A stretch of 64,000 nt of DNA from Colletes latitarsis. Lineage: Eukaryota; Arthropoda; Insecta; Hymenoptera; Colletidae. A model generated the notes under the pieces. The model did not search any database. It was not told the DNA's origin and was given only the letters and a program-made list of their open reading frames with translations. Positions 1-10,200 of the stretch are shown in pieces. Both the position numbers and the translations under genes were made by a program. Location of the stretch: the NCBI RefSeq assembly GCF_051014445.1, contig NW_027488370.1:6758001-6822000 (forward strand), read 5' to 3'. Positions within the stretch are counted from its first letter, which is position 1. Each line of letters opens with the position of its first letter.

Positions 1-180
1 AGAGGATAACGCATGTTAGGTCTAGGTTAGTTCTGGGATTTTCACTCATCAGACCCATACTTTCGCATTCTTCACATACTTGTTGAACGGATCCTGGGTT
101 TTTTCTGGTTTGGATCACGTAGTAATGTGGGACCACACTGAAGCAATCAATTAAACCTGGTCTTGATAAATATTTTAGAG

Positions 181-356
181 GATAACGCATGTTAGGTCTG
201 GGATAGGTCTGGGATTTGCCCTCATCAGACTCATACTTTCGCATATTTCTGATACTTCATGGCTAGATCCTGGGCTATTTCTGGATTGGATCACGTAGTA
301 ATGTGGTACCACACTGAAACAGTTAATTAAACCTGGTTTCGATCAATATTTTAGAG
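181..356. repeat. Representative subfamily A monomer
   Basis: One full 176-bp unit counted from GATAACGCATGTTAGG. It begins with two 11-bp TTAGGTCTGGG-like units (the second reads ATAGGTCTGGG). It ends with a conserved block containing the dyad TGTGGTACCACA (KpnI core GGTACC) and an A/T-rich AATATTTTAGAG. The starting point of the unit is arbitrary. Confidence 0.9.
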
Positions 357-664
357 GATAACGCAAGTTAGGTCTGGGATAGGTCTGGGATTTGCCCTCA
401 TCAGGCTCATACTTTCGCGTTTTTCACATACTTGTTGAACAGATCCTGGGCTATTTCTGGATTGGATCACGTAGTAATGTGGTACCACACTCAAACTGTC
501 AATTAAACCTGGTTTCGATCAATATTTTAGAGGATAACGCATCTTAGGTCTGGGATAGGTCTGGGATTTGCCCTCATCAGAATCATACTTTCGCACACTT
601 CACATACTCGTTGAACAGATCCTGGGTTATTTTCTGGTTTGGATCACATAGTAATGTGGTACCA

Positions 665-2141
665 CACTGAAACAGTCGATTAAACCAGGTTTCGATCAAT
701 ATTTTTGAGGATAACGCATGTTAGGTCTAGGTTAGGCATGGGATTTTCACTCATCAGACTCATACTTTCGCATTCTTCACATACTTGTTGAACGGATCCA
801 GGGTTTTTTCTGGTTTGGAACACGTCGTAATGTGGGTCCACAGTGAAACAATCAATTAAACCTGGTCTTGATAAATATTTTAGAGGATAACCCATGTTAG
901 GTCTGGGTTAGGTCTAGGATTTGCCCTCATCAGGCTCATACTTTCGCATATTTCTCATACTTCATGGCTAGATCCTGGGCTATTTCTGGATTGGATCACG
1001 TAGTAAAGTGGTACCACACTGAAACATTCAATGAAACCTGGTCTGGATAAATATTTTAGAGGATAACGCATCTTAGGTCTGGGTTAGGTCTAAGATTTGC
1101 CCTCATCAGGCTCATTCTTTCTCATATTTCTCATACTTGATGGCTAGATCCTGGGCTTTTTCTGGATTGCATCACGTAGTAATGAAGTACAACACTGAAA
1201 CAGTCAATTAAACCTGGTTTCCATCAATATTTTAGAGGACAACGCAAGTTAGTTCTGGGATAGGTCTGGGATTTGCCCTCATCCGGCTCATACTTTCGCA
1301 TTCTTCACATACTTGTTGAACGGATCCTGGGGATTTTCTGGTTTGGATCACGTAGTAATGTGGGACCACGCTCAAACAGTCAATTAAACCTGGTTTCGAT
1401 CAATATTTTAGACGATAACGCAAGTTAGGTCTGGGATAGGTCTAGGATTTGCTCTCATCAGGCTCTTACTATCGCATATTTCTCATACTTCATGGCTTGA
1501 TCCTGGGCTATTTCTGGATTGGATCACGTAGTAGTGTGGTACCACACTGAAACTGTCAATTAAACCTGGTTTCGATCAATATTTTAGAGGGTAACGCAAG
1601 TTAGGTCTGGGATAGGTTTGGGATTTGCCCTCATCAGGCTCATACTTTCGCGTTTTTCACATACTTGTTGAACAGGTCCTGGGTTTTTTCTGGCTTGGAT
1701 CACGTAGTAGTGTGGTTCCACACTGAAACAGTCCATTAAACCTGGTTTGGATCAATATTTTAGAGGATAACGCATGTTAGGTCTAGGTTAGTTCTGGGAT
1801 TTTCACTCATCAGACCCATACTTTCGCATTCTTCACATACTTGTTGAACGGATCCTGGGTTTTTTCTGGTTTGGATCACGTAGTAATGTGGGACCACACT
1901 GAGACAATCAATTAAACCTGGTCTTGATAAATATTTTAGAGGATAACGCATGTTAGGTCTGGGATAGGTCTGGGATTTGCCCTCATGAGACTCATACTTT
2001 CGCATATTTCTCATACTTCATGGCTAGATCCTGGGCTATTTCTGGATTGGATCACGTAGTAATGTGGTACCACACTGAAGCAGTCAATTAAACCTGGTTT
2101 CGATCAATATTTTAGACGATAACGCAAGTTAGGTCTGGGAT
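665..2141. repeat. Left copy of a ~1.5-kb intra-array duplication (offset 2817-2818)
   Basis: This stretch reappears nearly unchanged at about 3482-4959, 16 monomers further on. Shared rare variants include the AGGCATGGGATTTTCACTC monomer, GAACACGTCGTAATGTGGGT, and the ATGAAGTACAACACTG monomer. The match continues across the retrotransposon insertion point into 10947 onward and then fades near 11,025. The duplication is therefore older than the insertion. Confidence 0.85.
2128..2141. other. Empty-site paralogue of the retrotransposon target
   Basis: GTTAGGTCTGGGAT stands here uninterrupted and is followed by a segment with the rare TACATTCGCG variant. That variant also follows the downstream target-site copy at 10947. 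The left context (TTAGACGATAACGCAA) equals that at 4930-4945. This is a natural pre-insertion reference and confirms both element boundaries. Confidence 0.88.
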
Positions 2142-3481
2142 AGTTCTGGGATTTGCCCTCATCAGACTCATACATTCGCGTTTTTCACATACTTGTTGAA
2201 CAGATCCTGGGTTTTTTCTGGTTTGGATCACGTAGTTGTGCGGTACCACACAGAAACAGTCCATTAAACCTGGTTGCGATCAATATTTTAGAGGATAACG
2301 CATGTTATGTCTGGGTTACGTCTAGGATTTGCCCCCATCAGGCTCATACTTTCGCATATTTCTCATACTTCATGGCAAGATCCTGGGCTGTTTCTGCATT
2401 GTATCACGTAGTAATGTGGTAACACGCTGAAACAGTCAATTAAACCTGGTTTCGATCAATATTTTAGACGATAACGGAAGTTAGGTCTGGGCGAGGTCTA
2501 GGATTTGCCCTCATCAGGCTCTTACTATCGCATATTTCTCATACTTCATGGCTAGATCCTGGGCTATTGCTGGATTGGATCACGTAGTAAAGTGGTGTCA
2601 CACTGAAACATTCAATGAAACCTGGTCTGGATAAATATTTTAGAGGATAACGCATCTTAGGTCTGGGTTAGGTCTAAGATTTGCCCTCATCAGGCTCACA
2701 GTTTCGCGTTTTTCACATACTTGTTGAACAGATCCTGGGTTTTTTCTGGTTTGGAACACGTAGTAATGTGGTACCACACTAAAACAGTCAATTAAACCTG
2801 GTTTCGATCAATATTTTAGAGGATAACGCAAGTTAGGTCTGGGATAGGTCTGGGATTAGCCCTCATCAGACTCATACTTTCGCACACTTCACATACTCGA
2901 TGACAAGATCCTGGGTTTTTTTCTGGTTTGGATCACGTAGTAATGTGTTTCTACGCTGAAACAGTCGATTAAACCTGGTTTCGATCAATATTTTTGAGGA
3001 TAACGCATGTAAGGTCTAGTTTAGGCATGGGATTTTCACTCATCAGACTCATACTTTCGCATTCTTCACATACTTGTTGAACGGATATTGGGGTTTTTCT
3101 GGTTTGGTTCACGTAGTAACGTGGTACCACACTGAAACATTAAATTAAACCTGGTCTTGATAAATATTTTAGAGGATAACGCATGTTAGGTCTGGGTTAG
3201 GTCTAGGATTTGCCCTCATCAGGCTCATACTTTCGCATATTTCTCATACTTCATGGCTAGATCCTGGGCTATTTCTGGATTGGATCACGTAGTAATGTGG
3301 TACCACACTGAAACAGTTAATTAAACCTGGTTTCGATCAATATTTTAGAGGATAACGCAAGTTAGGTCTGGGATAGGTCTGGGATTTGCCCTCATCAGGC
3401 TCATACTTTCGCGTTTTTCACATACTTGTTGAACAGATCCTGGGCTATTTCTGGATTGGATCACGTAGTAATGTGGTTCCA

Positions 3482-4959
3482 CACTGAAACAGTCGATTAA
3501 ACCAGGTTTCGATCAATATTTTTGAGGATAACGCATGTTAGGTCTAGGTTAGGCATGGGATTTTCACTCATCAGACTCATACTTTCGCATTCTTCACATA
3601 CTTGTTGAACGGATCCAGGGTTTTTTCTGGTTTGGAACACGTCGTAATGTGGGTCCACAGTGAAACAATCAATTAAACCTGGTCTTGATAAATATTTTAG
3701 AGGATAACCCATGTTAGGTCTGGGTTAGGTCTAGGATTTGCCCTCATCAGGCTCATACTTTCGCATATTTCTCATACTTCATGGCTAGATCCTGGGCTAT
3801 TTCTGGATTGGATCACGTAGTAAAGTGGTACCACACTGAAACATTCAATGAAACCTGGTCTGGATAAATATTTTAGAGGATAACGCATCTTAGGTCTGGG
3901 TTAGGTCTAAGATTTGCCCTCATCAGGCTCATTCTTTCTCATATTTCTCATACTTGATGGCTAGATCCTGGGCTTTTTCTGGATTGCATCACGTAGTAAT
4001 GAAGTACAACACTGAAACAGTCAATTAAACCTGGTTTCCATCAATATTTTAGAGGACAACGCAAGTTAGGTCTGGGATAGGTCTGGGATTTGCCCTCATC
4101 AGGCTCATACTTTCGCATTCTTCACATACTTGTTGAACGGATCCTGGGGATTTTCTGGTTTGGATCACGTAGTAATGTGGGACCACGCTCAAACAGTCAA
4201 TTAAACCTGGTTTCGATCAATATTTTAGACGATAACGCAAGTTAGGTCTGGGATAGGTCTAGGATTTGCTCTCATCAGGCTCTTACTATCGCATATTTCT
4301 CATACTTCATGGCTAGATCCTGGGCTATTTCTGGATTGGATCACGTAGTAGTGTGGTACCACACTGAAACTGTCAATTAAACCTGGTTTCGATCAATATT
4401 TTAGAGGGTAACGCAAGTTAGGTCTGGGATAGGTTTGGGATTTGCCCTCATCAGGCTCATACTTTCGCGTTTTTCACATACTTGTTGAACAGGTCCTGGG
4501 TTTTTTCTGGCTTGGATCACGTAGTAGTGTGGTTCCACACTGAATACAGTCCATTAAACCTGGTTTGGATCAATATTTTAGAGGATAACGTATGTTAGGT
4601 CTAGGTTAGTTCTGGGATTTTCACTCATCAGACCCATACTTTCGCATTCTTCACATACTTGTTGAACGGATCCTGGGTTTTTTCTGGTTTGGATCACGTA
4701 GTAATGTGGGACCACACTGAGACAATCAATTAAACCTGGTCTTGATAAATATTTTAGAGGATAACGCATGTTAGGTCTGGGATAGGTCTGGGATTTGCCC
4801 TCATGAGACTCATACTTTCGCATATTTCTCATACTTCATGGCTAGATCCTGGGCTATTTCTGGATTGGATCACGTAGTAATGTGGTACCACACTGAAACA
4901 GTCAATTAAACCTGGTTTCGATCAATATTTTAGACGATAACGCAAGTTAGGTCTGGGAT
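3482..4959. repeat. Right copy of the ~1.5-kb intra-array duplication
   Basis: Counterpart of 665-2141 at offset 2817-2818 (16 monomers plus 1-2 bp). The extra bases come from small indels such as TGAATACAG near 4545 against TGAAACAG near 1727. It ends at the retrotransposon insertion. Confidence 0.85.
4946..4959. repeat. Target-site duplication, upstream copy
   Basis: GTTAGGTCTGGGAT lies directly before the element and is repeated exactly after its poly(A) at 10947-10960. The two A before it (4944-4945) cannot be told apart from poly(A), so the true duplication is 14-16 bp. It contains one full TTAGGTCTGGG unit. Confidence 0.95.
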
Positions 4960-5342
4960 CCCTCAGGGGCTGCCAGCCTTTCAGCTGCAGTACGGGCTTA
5001 ACGAACCCGGGGTACCCGAGTCATACACACACCGTAAGCCTCCTGTTGGTCGTCACAACGACCCATTCACAATTCCCTATTGGTTTTGTGAATGGTACGT
5101 GACGGCAGGAGGAACGGGGGTCTTGGCTTAACCGCCTGGGCCACGAGTATGGCGACTCTATAAAATCGCCCTCCAATCCTAAGCTATGGTGCGCGGCGAT
5201 GGGATGCATGGTTGGGGGAGAAGGCCCAATCCCAAGCGACCACCTCCGGGGAACCTGCCGAACCCCCGGAGTATTAGGCTTACCCGGGTAAGGCGGCTCT
5301 GCCCGGGTGGACCTTTATTTCCGACCATCTCGTGGGACTATT
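4960..5342 (+). promoter_or_regulatory. 5' UTR of the retrotransposon, with nested stem-loops
   Basis: This 383-base leader runs from CCCTCAGGGG to the first good ATG. In non-LTR elements such leaders usually hold an internal promoter and structured RNA. Visible structures are a large nested stem at 5039-5112, GGCGA/TCGCC at 5151-5170 around TATAAAAT, CTCCGGGG/CCCCGGAG at 5244-5271, and ACCCGGG/CCCGGGT at 5282-5308. Promoter position cannot be read from the sequence. Confidence 0.7.
5039..5112 (+). other. Nested inverted repeat (RNA stem-loop) in the 5' UTR
   Basis: Three pairs of arms nest about one centre: CCTCCTG with CAGGAGG, CGTCAC with GTGACG, and CCATTCACAA with TTGTGAATGG. That is 23 perfect pairs broken by short internal loops. 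Three nested pairs are unlikely by chance. The fold could affect leader translation or RNA recognition by the element's proteins; that is inference. Confidence 0.75.
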
Positions 5343-7217
5343 ATGGACACAGAAAATAAAATGGGGATGGGGCGGGTTTTGTCGGTTGGGGAGGACGGAG
5401 ACGGGGTTGGGGTTAGGGTGGCGGCGCTCGCGCCCCACTCAGCGCCAGGTCCGGCTTCGTGGAGGGTGGAGGAGGACGACGAGACGGCGTCGGTCTCGTC
5501 CTTCTCCTCCAGCACGAGCCACATAGGCTCTAAGAGGAAGAGGACGGGGCAGGCCGTCGTCGAGGTGGGCGGGGCGATGAGCCCGTCGGTGAGGCTGAGT
5601 TGCCTCAGGGACGAGGTGACCGAGGAGATATCGGAGAGGATCTCCTCGTCCCTGAGGCGGGTGGAGAAAGTCGCCGCTGCCTGCGCCTTTAAGGGGCAGA
5701 AAAGCGGTGGCGCGGAGGCCCTGAAGGCCGCGGCGGAGGAAATGAGGGAGGCGGCGCGGGAGCTCAGAGGGCGGAACGCCCGTCTGCAGCTCCTGTTGGA
5801 GGAGGAGCGACAGGGGAGGAGGAGGGCAGAGGCGCTGTGGAACAGCGCGGCCCTCCCTCCCATCCTCCCTCCTCCTCCACCGCCGCGTCCCTCGGCGGAG
5901 GTAAATAAGCGGAGTGCGGCGGCAGTGGTGCGGGGCACCGCGGGCCCCTCCACCCGCACTCCGCCCGTGAAGAAGTCCCCGTCCTTCTCAGAAGACGGTC
6001 TTCTGAGGAGGATTGGGGACATGATTGATGGCAAGCTGGCCGCCTTCCGGGAGGAGCTCCTCGCCGGAAGAGCGGTCAGCAGGAAGGCGGTGCCTCCCCG
6101 ACCTGTTCCGGTACAGTCGGGGAAGGCAAAGAAGGGCGGAGTGAAGGCTCCGCCCAGCGTTGCGGCACCAGGGCCCCGGGTCGCGACCCCCAAGGGGGGT
6201 GGTGTACCCGTGGTCGCGGTGGTCGCGTCCTCCACAGCACCCTCCCAAGGGGGGGTGGCGTGGAGTGAGGTGGTGGGGCGGAAGGCGAAGCGGGCGGCGA
6301 GGAAGGCCTCGCAACCGCGGCCTCCGCCTCCGCCGCCGGCGGCCAAGGTAAAGGCCGCGAAGGTCGGGAAGGCACGACCAGGTCGTCCCCCAAAAACGGC
6401 AGCGGTGACGCTGACCGTTGCGCAGGGGGGCGACCTGACCCTCGCGGAGGCGATGCGGCTCGCCAGGGAGAATATCTCCCTGGAAGAGCTGGGCATCGCC
6501 TCCGTGAGGGCGAAGAGGGCCGTGACTGGGGGTCTCTTGCTGGAGATCCCCGGTGCAGAAGGCGGCGCGAAGGCGGATCGTCTCGCCCAGAGGCTCCGGG
6601 AGCAGCTGGGCGAGCGAGGTGTCCGGGTCGCCCGGCCCACGAAGCGCACGGAGATGCGCGTTTGTGGGCTGGACGACTCGGTCAGCGCACAGGATGTGTC
6701 CCGTGCCCTTGCGAGGGCGGGGGACTGTCCTGTGGAGGACCTGCGGATCGGAGAGATCCGCAGGTCGCCCTCCGGCCTCGGGTCGGTGTGGGCCCGGTGC
6801 CCCCTCTCCGCCGCCCGTAAGGTGGCGGAATCCGGGAGGGTGTTGGTGGGGTGGGTTTCGGCGCGAGTGGAAATCCTCGCGCCGCGCCCGCTCCAGTGTC
6901 ACCGCTGCCTCGAATTGGGGCACGTGAGGCAGTGGTGCACCTCGCCGGTGGACCGCAGCGGTCAGTGTTACCGCTGCGGTGCCAAAGAGCACCGTGCGAG
7001 CCAGTGCTCGGCGGCCCCCCACTGCCCGCTGTGTGCGGACATGGGGAGGCCAGCCGATCACAGGGTGGGGAGCAAGAAGTGCTCCCCCCCCCTCCCGGAA
7101 GGAGAGGAAGAGGCGGGCTGCACCGGCTCCGGTGCCGAGGGCGGTGGCATCGTCCTCCATGGAGGTGGACGGTGCTACGGGGACGGACGGCCGGGAGGAG
7201 GCTGGCGCGGCCATTAA
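5343..7217 (+). CDS. ORF1: Gag-like nucleic-acid-binding protein with three CCHC zinc knuckles
   Basis: 624 aa from ATG 5343, which has A at -3 and G at +4. The frame is also open upstream to a GTG at 5307, but that is not a likely eukaryotic start. Order: Ser/Glu-rich N-terminus; probable coiled coil about 120-166 rich in Ala/Glu/Arg/Leu; proline run about 168-184; long basic Ala/Pro/Lys linker; folded region about 355-515 whose last part (about 436-512) resembles an RRM-like Gag segment. Three zinc knuckles follow: CX2CX4HX4C at 519-532 and 542-555, and CX2CX8HX6C at 561-580. The tail is Gly-rich. Family knowledge: R1-clade ORF1 proteins bind element RNA, form ribonucleoprotein particles, and in TRAS/SART help nuclear and telomere localisation. 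The frame is intact. Large antisense frames here reflect high GC content. Confidence 0.93.
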   Translation: MDTENKMGMGRVLSVGEDGDGVGVRVAALAPHSAPGPASWRVEEDDETASVSSFSSSTSHIGSKRKRTGQAVVEVGGAMSPSVRLSCLRDEVTEEISERISSSLRRVEKVAAACAFKGQKSGGAEALKAAAEEMREAARELRGRNARLQLLLEEERQGRRRAEALWNSAALPPILPPPPPPRPSAEVNKRSAAAVVRGTAGPSTRTPPVKKSPSFSEDGLLRRIGDMIDGKLAAFREELLAGRAVSRKAVPPRPVPVQSGKAKKGGVKAPPSVAAPGPRVATPKGGGVPVVAVVASSTAPSQGGVAWSEVVGRKAKRAARKASQPRPPPPPPAAKVKAAKVGKARPGRPPKTAAVTLTVAQGGDLTLAEAMRLARENISLEELGIASVRAKRAVTGGLLLEIPGAEGGAKADRLAQRLREQLGERGVRVARPTKRTEMRVCGLDDSVSAQDVSRALARAGDCPVEDLRIGEIRRSPSGLGSVWARCPLSAARKVAESGRVLVGWVSARVEILAPRPLQCHRCLELGHVRQWCTSPVDRSGQCYRCGAKEHRASQCSAAPHCPLCADMGRPADHRVGSKKCSPPLPEGEEEAGCTGSGAEGGGIVLHGGGRCYGDGRPGGGWRGH

Positions 7218-7223
7218 TTAATG
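7215..7223 (+). promoter_or_regulatory. ORF1 stop / ORF2 start junction (TAATTAATG)
   Basis: ORF1 ends with TAA at 7215-7217. After TTA, ORF2 starts with ATG at 7221. The ORF2 ATG has T at -3 and C at +4, a weak context. In SART1 of the same clade, a UAAUG stop-start motif allows termination-reinitiation. A UAAUG string exists here at 7219-7223, but its UAA is not in the ORF1 frame. Coupled reinitiation is a reasonable inference. Confidence 0.65.
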
Positions 7224-10200
7224 CCGCCCCGCCTCCTCCTCCAGGCCAACCTCAACCACTGCCGCGCGGCACAGGACTTGATGTCCCAAGTCCTCGCGGA
7301 GTGGGGGGTTGGCCTGGCGGTCGCCGCCGAGCCGTACCGCGTCCCTGATCACCCTCATTGGGTGGGCGACGCGGACGGCTTGGTGGCGACGGTATGGGGA
7401 GGGGGCGACGGGTCCCCACCGTTCTCCTTGTTGGAGCGCGGTCGGGGATTCGTCGCCGTGGACTGGGGGGGAGTCGCTGTGGTGGGGTGCTACATTTCGC
7501 CCCGTAGCGGTCACGCTGCGTTCGAGCTGTACTTGGCCGAGGTCGCGGCATGCGTGCAGCGCTACGCGGCCCGGCCGGTGCTGGTCCTGGGGGATTTTAA
7601 TGCCAAGTCGGTGGCTTGGGGATCCCCCAGGACCTCCGTTCGCGGCGGGATCCTGGGCGATTGGGCGGCGGGGCTCGACCTCCGGGTATTGAACCGGGGG
7701 TCGGAGCACACATGCGTGCGGCGATATGGGGGGTCCATCGTGGATGTTGGATTCGCGACCCCCAACGCCGTGCGCATGGTGTCGGGTTGGCACGTGGTCG
7801 CGGGGGCAGAGACACTCTCCGATCACCGGTACATCCGGATGGAGGTCTCTGCCGCCGCGAGTGCATCCCGACACGGCCGCCTGCGTGGCACCCCACCACG
7901 CCGCTGGGCGCTTCGGCGCCTGGACAAGGACGCCCTGATGGCAGCTGCCCTCGCTGCAACTTGGCCGCAGGGAGCGGCCGAGTTGCCGAGCATAGAGGAG
8001 GAGGTCGCCCGGCTCGGAGCATTGGTCGCGGGTATTTGCGACGCGGCGATGCCTCGGGTCGGGCGGGCTTCACCTCGACAGGCGGTGTACTGGTGGTCGG
8101 ACGCGATCGCGGAGTTGCGAGTCGCGACTGTCCGCGCCCGACGCCAGTACACCCGCGCGCGCCGTCGTCAACGTACAGGCGACGGCGTGGCGCGAGCGAG
8201 GGCAGCTGATGACCTGTATGGAGCATACCGCGTGGCGCGGGTTGCTCTGCAGGTCGCCATCAAACGGGCCAAGACCCAGGCATGGAAGGAGCTCCTCCAG
8301 ACCCTTGATGACGATCCATGGGGGCGCCCATATAAGGTGGTGCTGAATAAGCTCCGCCCGTGGGCGCCCCCCGTCACCGAGGGTCTTGACCCCCGGCTGC
8401 TGGAGGACGTGGTCAATACACTCTTCCCAATTGGGGAGAGGGGACCGCGTCCTCCGGCGGCGGCGGCTGTCCCAGTGGAGTGGACGGCCGAGCTGGGGGT
8501 CACGCAGGAGGAGCTGGCAGCGGCCATCAGACGGCTCGGGGTTCGTAACACGGCCCCGGGTCCGGATGGTGTGCCCGGCCGGGTTTGGGTCTTGACCCAG
8601 GGCGTCCTTGGGGCCGACCTCAGGCGGTTGTTCGACCGCTGCCTGAGGGACGGGCGATTCCCCCCCAGTTGGAAGGTGGCGAGGATGGTCCTCCTCCGGA
8701 AGGAGGGTCGGCCCGCGGAGTCTCCCTCCGCATACCGGCCCATTTGTCTCCTCGACGAGGTGGGCAAGCTCTTCGAGCGTGTGATTGCTGCCCGCCTCGT
8801 CGAGCACCTGTCGCGGGGTGATCCCGGTCTGGCCGACTGCCAGTTCGGTTTCCGGGGGGGCCGATCGACTATCGACGCGATAGGTCGTGTGAGGGCCCTC
8901 TCGGAGGCGGCCGTCTCCCGGGGAGGGGTGGCATTGGCAATATCCTTGGATATTGCCAATGCCTTTAACACCCTCCCCTGGGAAGAGATAAGGAGGGGGC
9001 TCGAATATCATCGAGTCCCCCCTTGTCTCAGGGCGGTCGTCGGGGATTATCTCCGCGGCAGGTGGATCGAGTATCCGGGCCGGGATGGTGATATGCGGAG
9101 GGAGGTGTACTGCGGTGTTCCGCAGGAGTCGGTCCTCGGGCCACTCCTGTGGAACATCGCGTACGACTCGGTGTTGCGGGCCGGCCTCCCCGACGGCGTC
9201 AGCACGGTGTGTTATGCGGATGACACACTGGTGCTGGCCGTCGGGGCGCACTGGGGGAGGGCCATGCGTCGCGCGGAGGAGGGGTCGCAACGCGTCGTCG
9301 ACCGGATCAGGGGGATGGGGATGACGGTGGCGGTCCATAAGACCGAGGTGATTGCGTTTCATTCACCTCGGCAGGATCCGCCACCCCCTCTGATTCGGGT
9401 GGGTGGGGCTGACATCGAGGTGAAGCCCCAGATCAGGTATCTGGGGCTGATCCTCGATAGCCACTGGCGTTTCGAGAAGCATTTCCGCTGCCTGGTCCCC
9501 CGGTTGGAAAGGATGGTTGCGGCTCTGGGCCGGATCCTGCCCAACCTGGGGGGCCCGGCGGGCCGAGTTCGTCGCCTCTATGTGGCAATGGTCCAGTCGG
9601 TGGCCCTATACGGGGCCCCCGTCTGGGCGGACGACCTGGCTGCCTCCCGGCGCAGCATGACTATGCTGCGTCGGGTGCAGAGGCGCATGGCGCTCAGGGT
9701 CGTCCGCGGGTATCGGACCATGTCACATGAGGCGGCGACGGTTCTAGCGGGGATGCCGCCCATGGACCTGCTCGCGCGGTCGCACGCGGTGATGTACCGG
9801 CACCGCGTCGACCGTCGCGCGGGTGTGGGGGCGGTCCCGGGCGGGCAGGAACCTGCTTGGGGCGATTTGAAGCGCCAGGCCCGGCAGTCCGTGTTGCTCG
9901 CGTGGCAGGAGCGGCTGGCTCTGCCAACCGCGGGGCACCGGACTGTCGGGGCTGTTCGGCCGCTCCTGAAGGAGTGGCTGGACAGAGGCCATGGCAGCCT
10001 CACCTACCGGCTGGCACAGGTATTTTCCGGGCATGGCAGCTTCGGAAGATACCTGTGCCGGATAGGGAAGGAGCCGACGGCGCGTTGCTGCCACTGCGAC
10101 GCTGAGCAGGACACGGCGGATCATACCCTGGAGGTATGCCCCGCGTGGGAGGGGGAGCGCCGTGTCCTGGTCGGCGTTGTCGGGCGGGATGTCTCGCTGC

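Larger units (their letters stand above)
1..4959. repeat. Satellite array, subfamily A, 176-bp monomer (left flank of the retrotransposon)
   Basis: Head-to-tail copies of a 176-bp monomer. The anchor GATAAC recurs at 5, 181 and 357, so the period is exactly 176. Subfamily A monomers read GATAACGCA(T/A)GTTAGG, then TTTGCCCTCATCAG and a variable middle in three main versions (CATTCTTCACATAC, CATATTTCTCATAC, CGTTTTTCACATAC). They end with a conserved half, GATCACGTAGTAATGTGGTACC through TCAATTAAACCTGG and AATATTTTAGAG. Small indels shift the register slightly. No gene is visible. A period near the nucleosome repeat length is common for satellites; a centromeric or subtelomeric role would be inference. 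Confidence 0.97.

Noticed and set aside
897..918. True telomere array at or near the window
   Set aside because: The 11-mers occur only as pairs once per 176-bp monomer. No long uninterrupted TTAGG or TTAGGTCTGGG run exists in the window.
5159..5166. TATAAAAT as a TATA box in the 5' UTR
   Set aside because: It lies 200 bases inside the element and within a small stem, and non-LTR elements usually have TATA-less internal promoters. No support for use.
5315..6649. 444-codon minus-strand frame opposite ORF1 (and a 408-codon one at 5988-7214)
   Set aside because: High GC and skewed codon use leave few stops on the antisense strand. The products are low-complexity and have no motifs, while the + strand has clear zinc knuckles.
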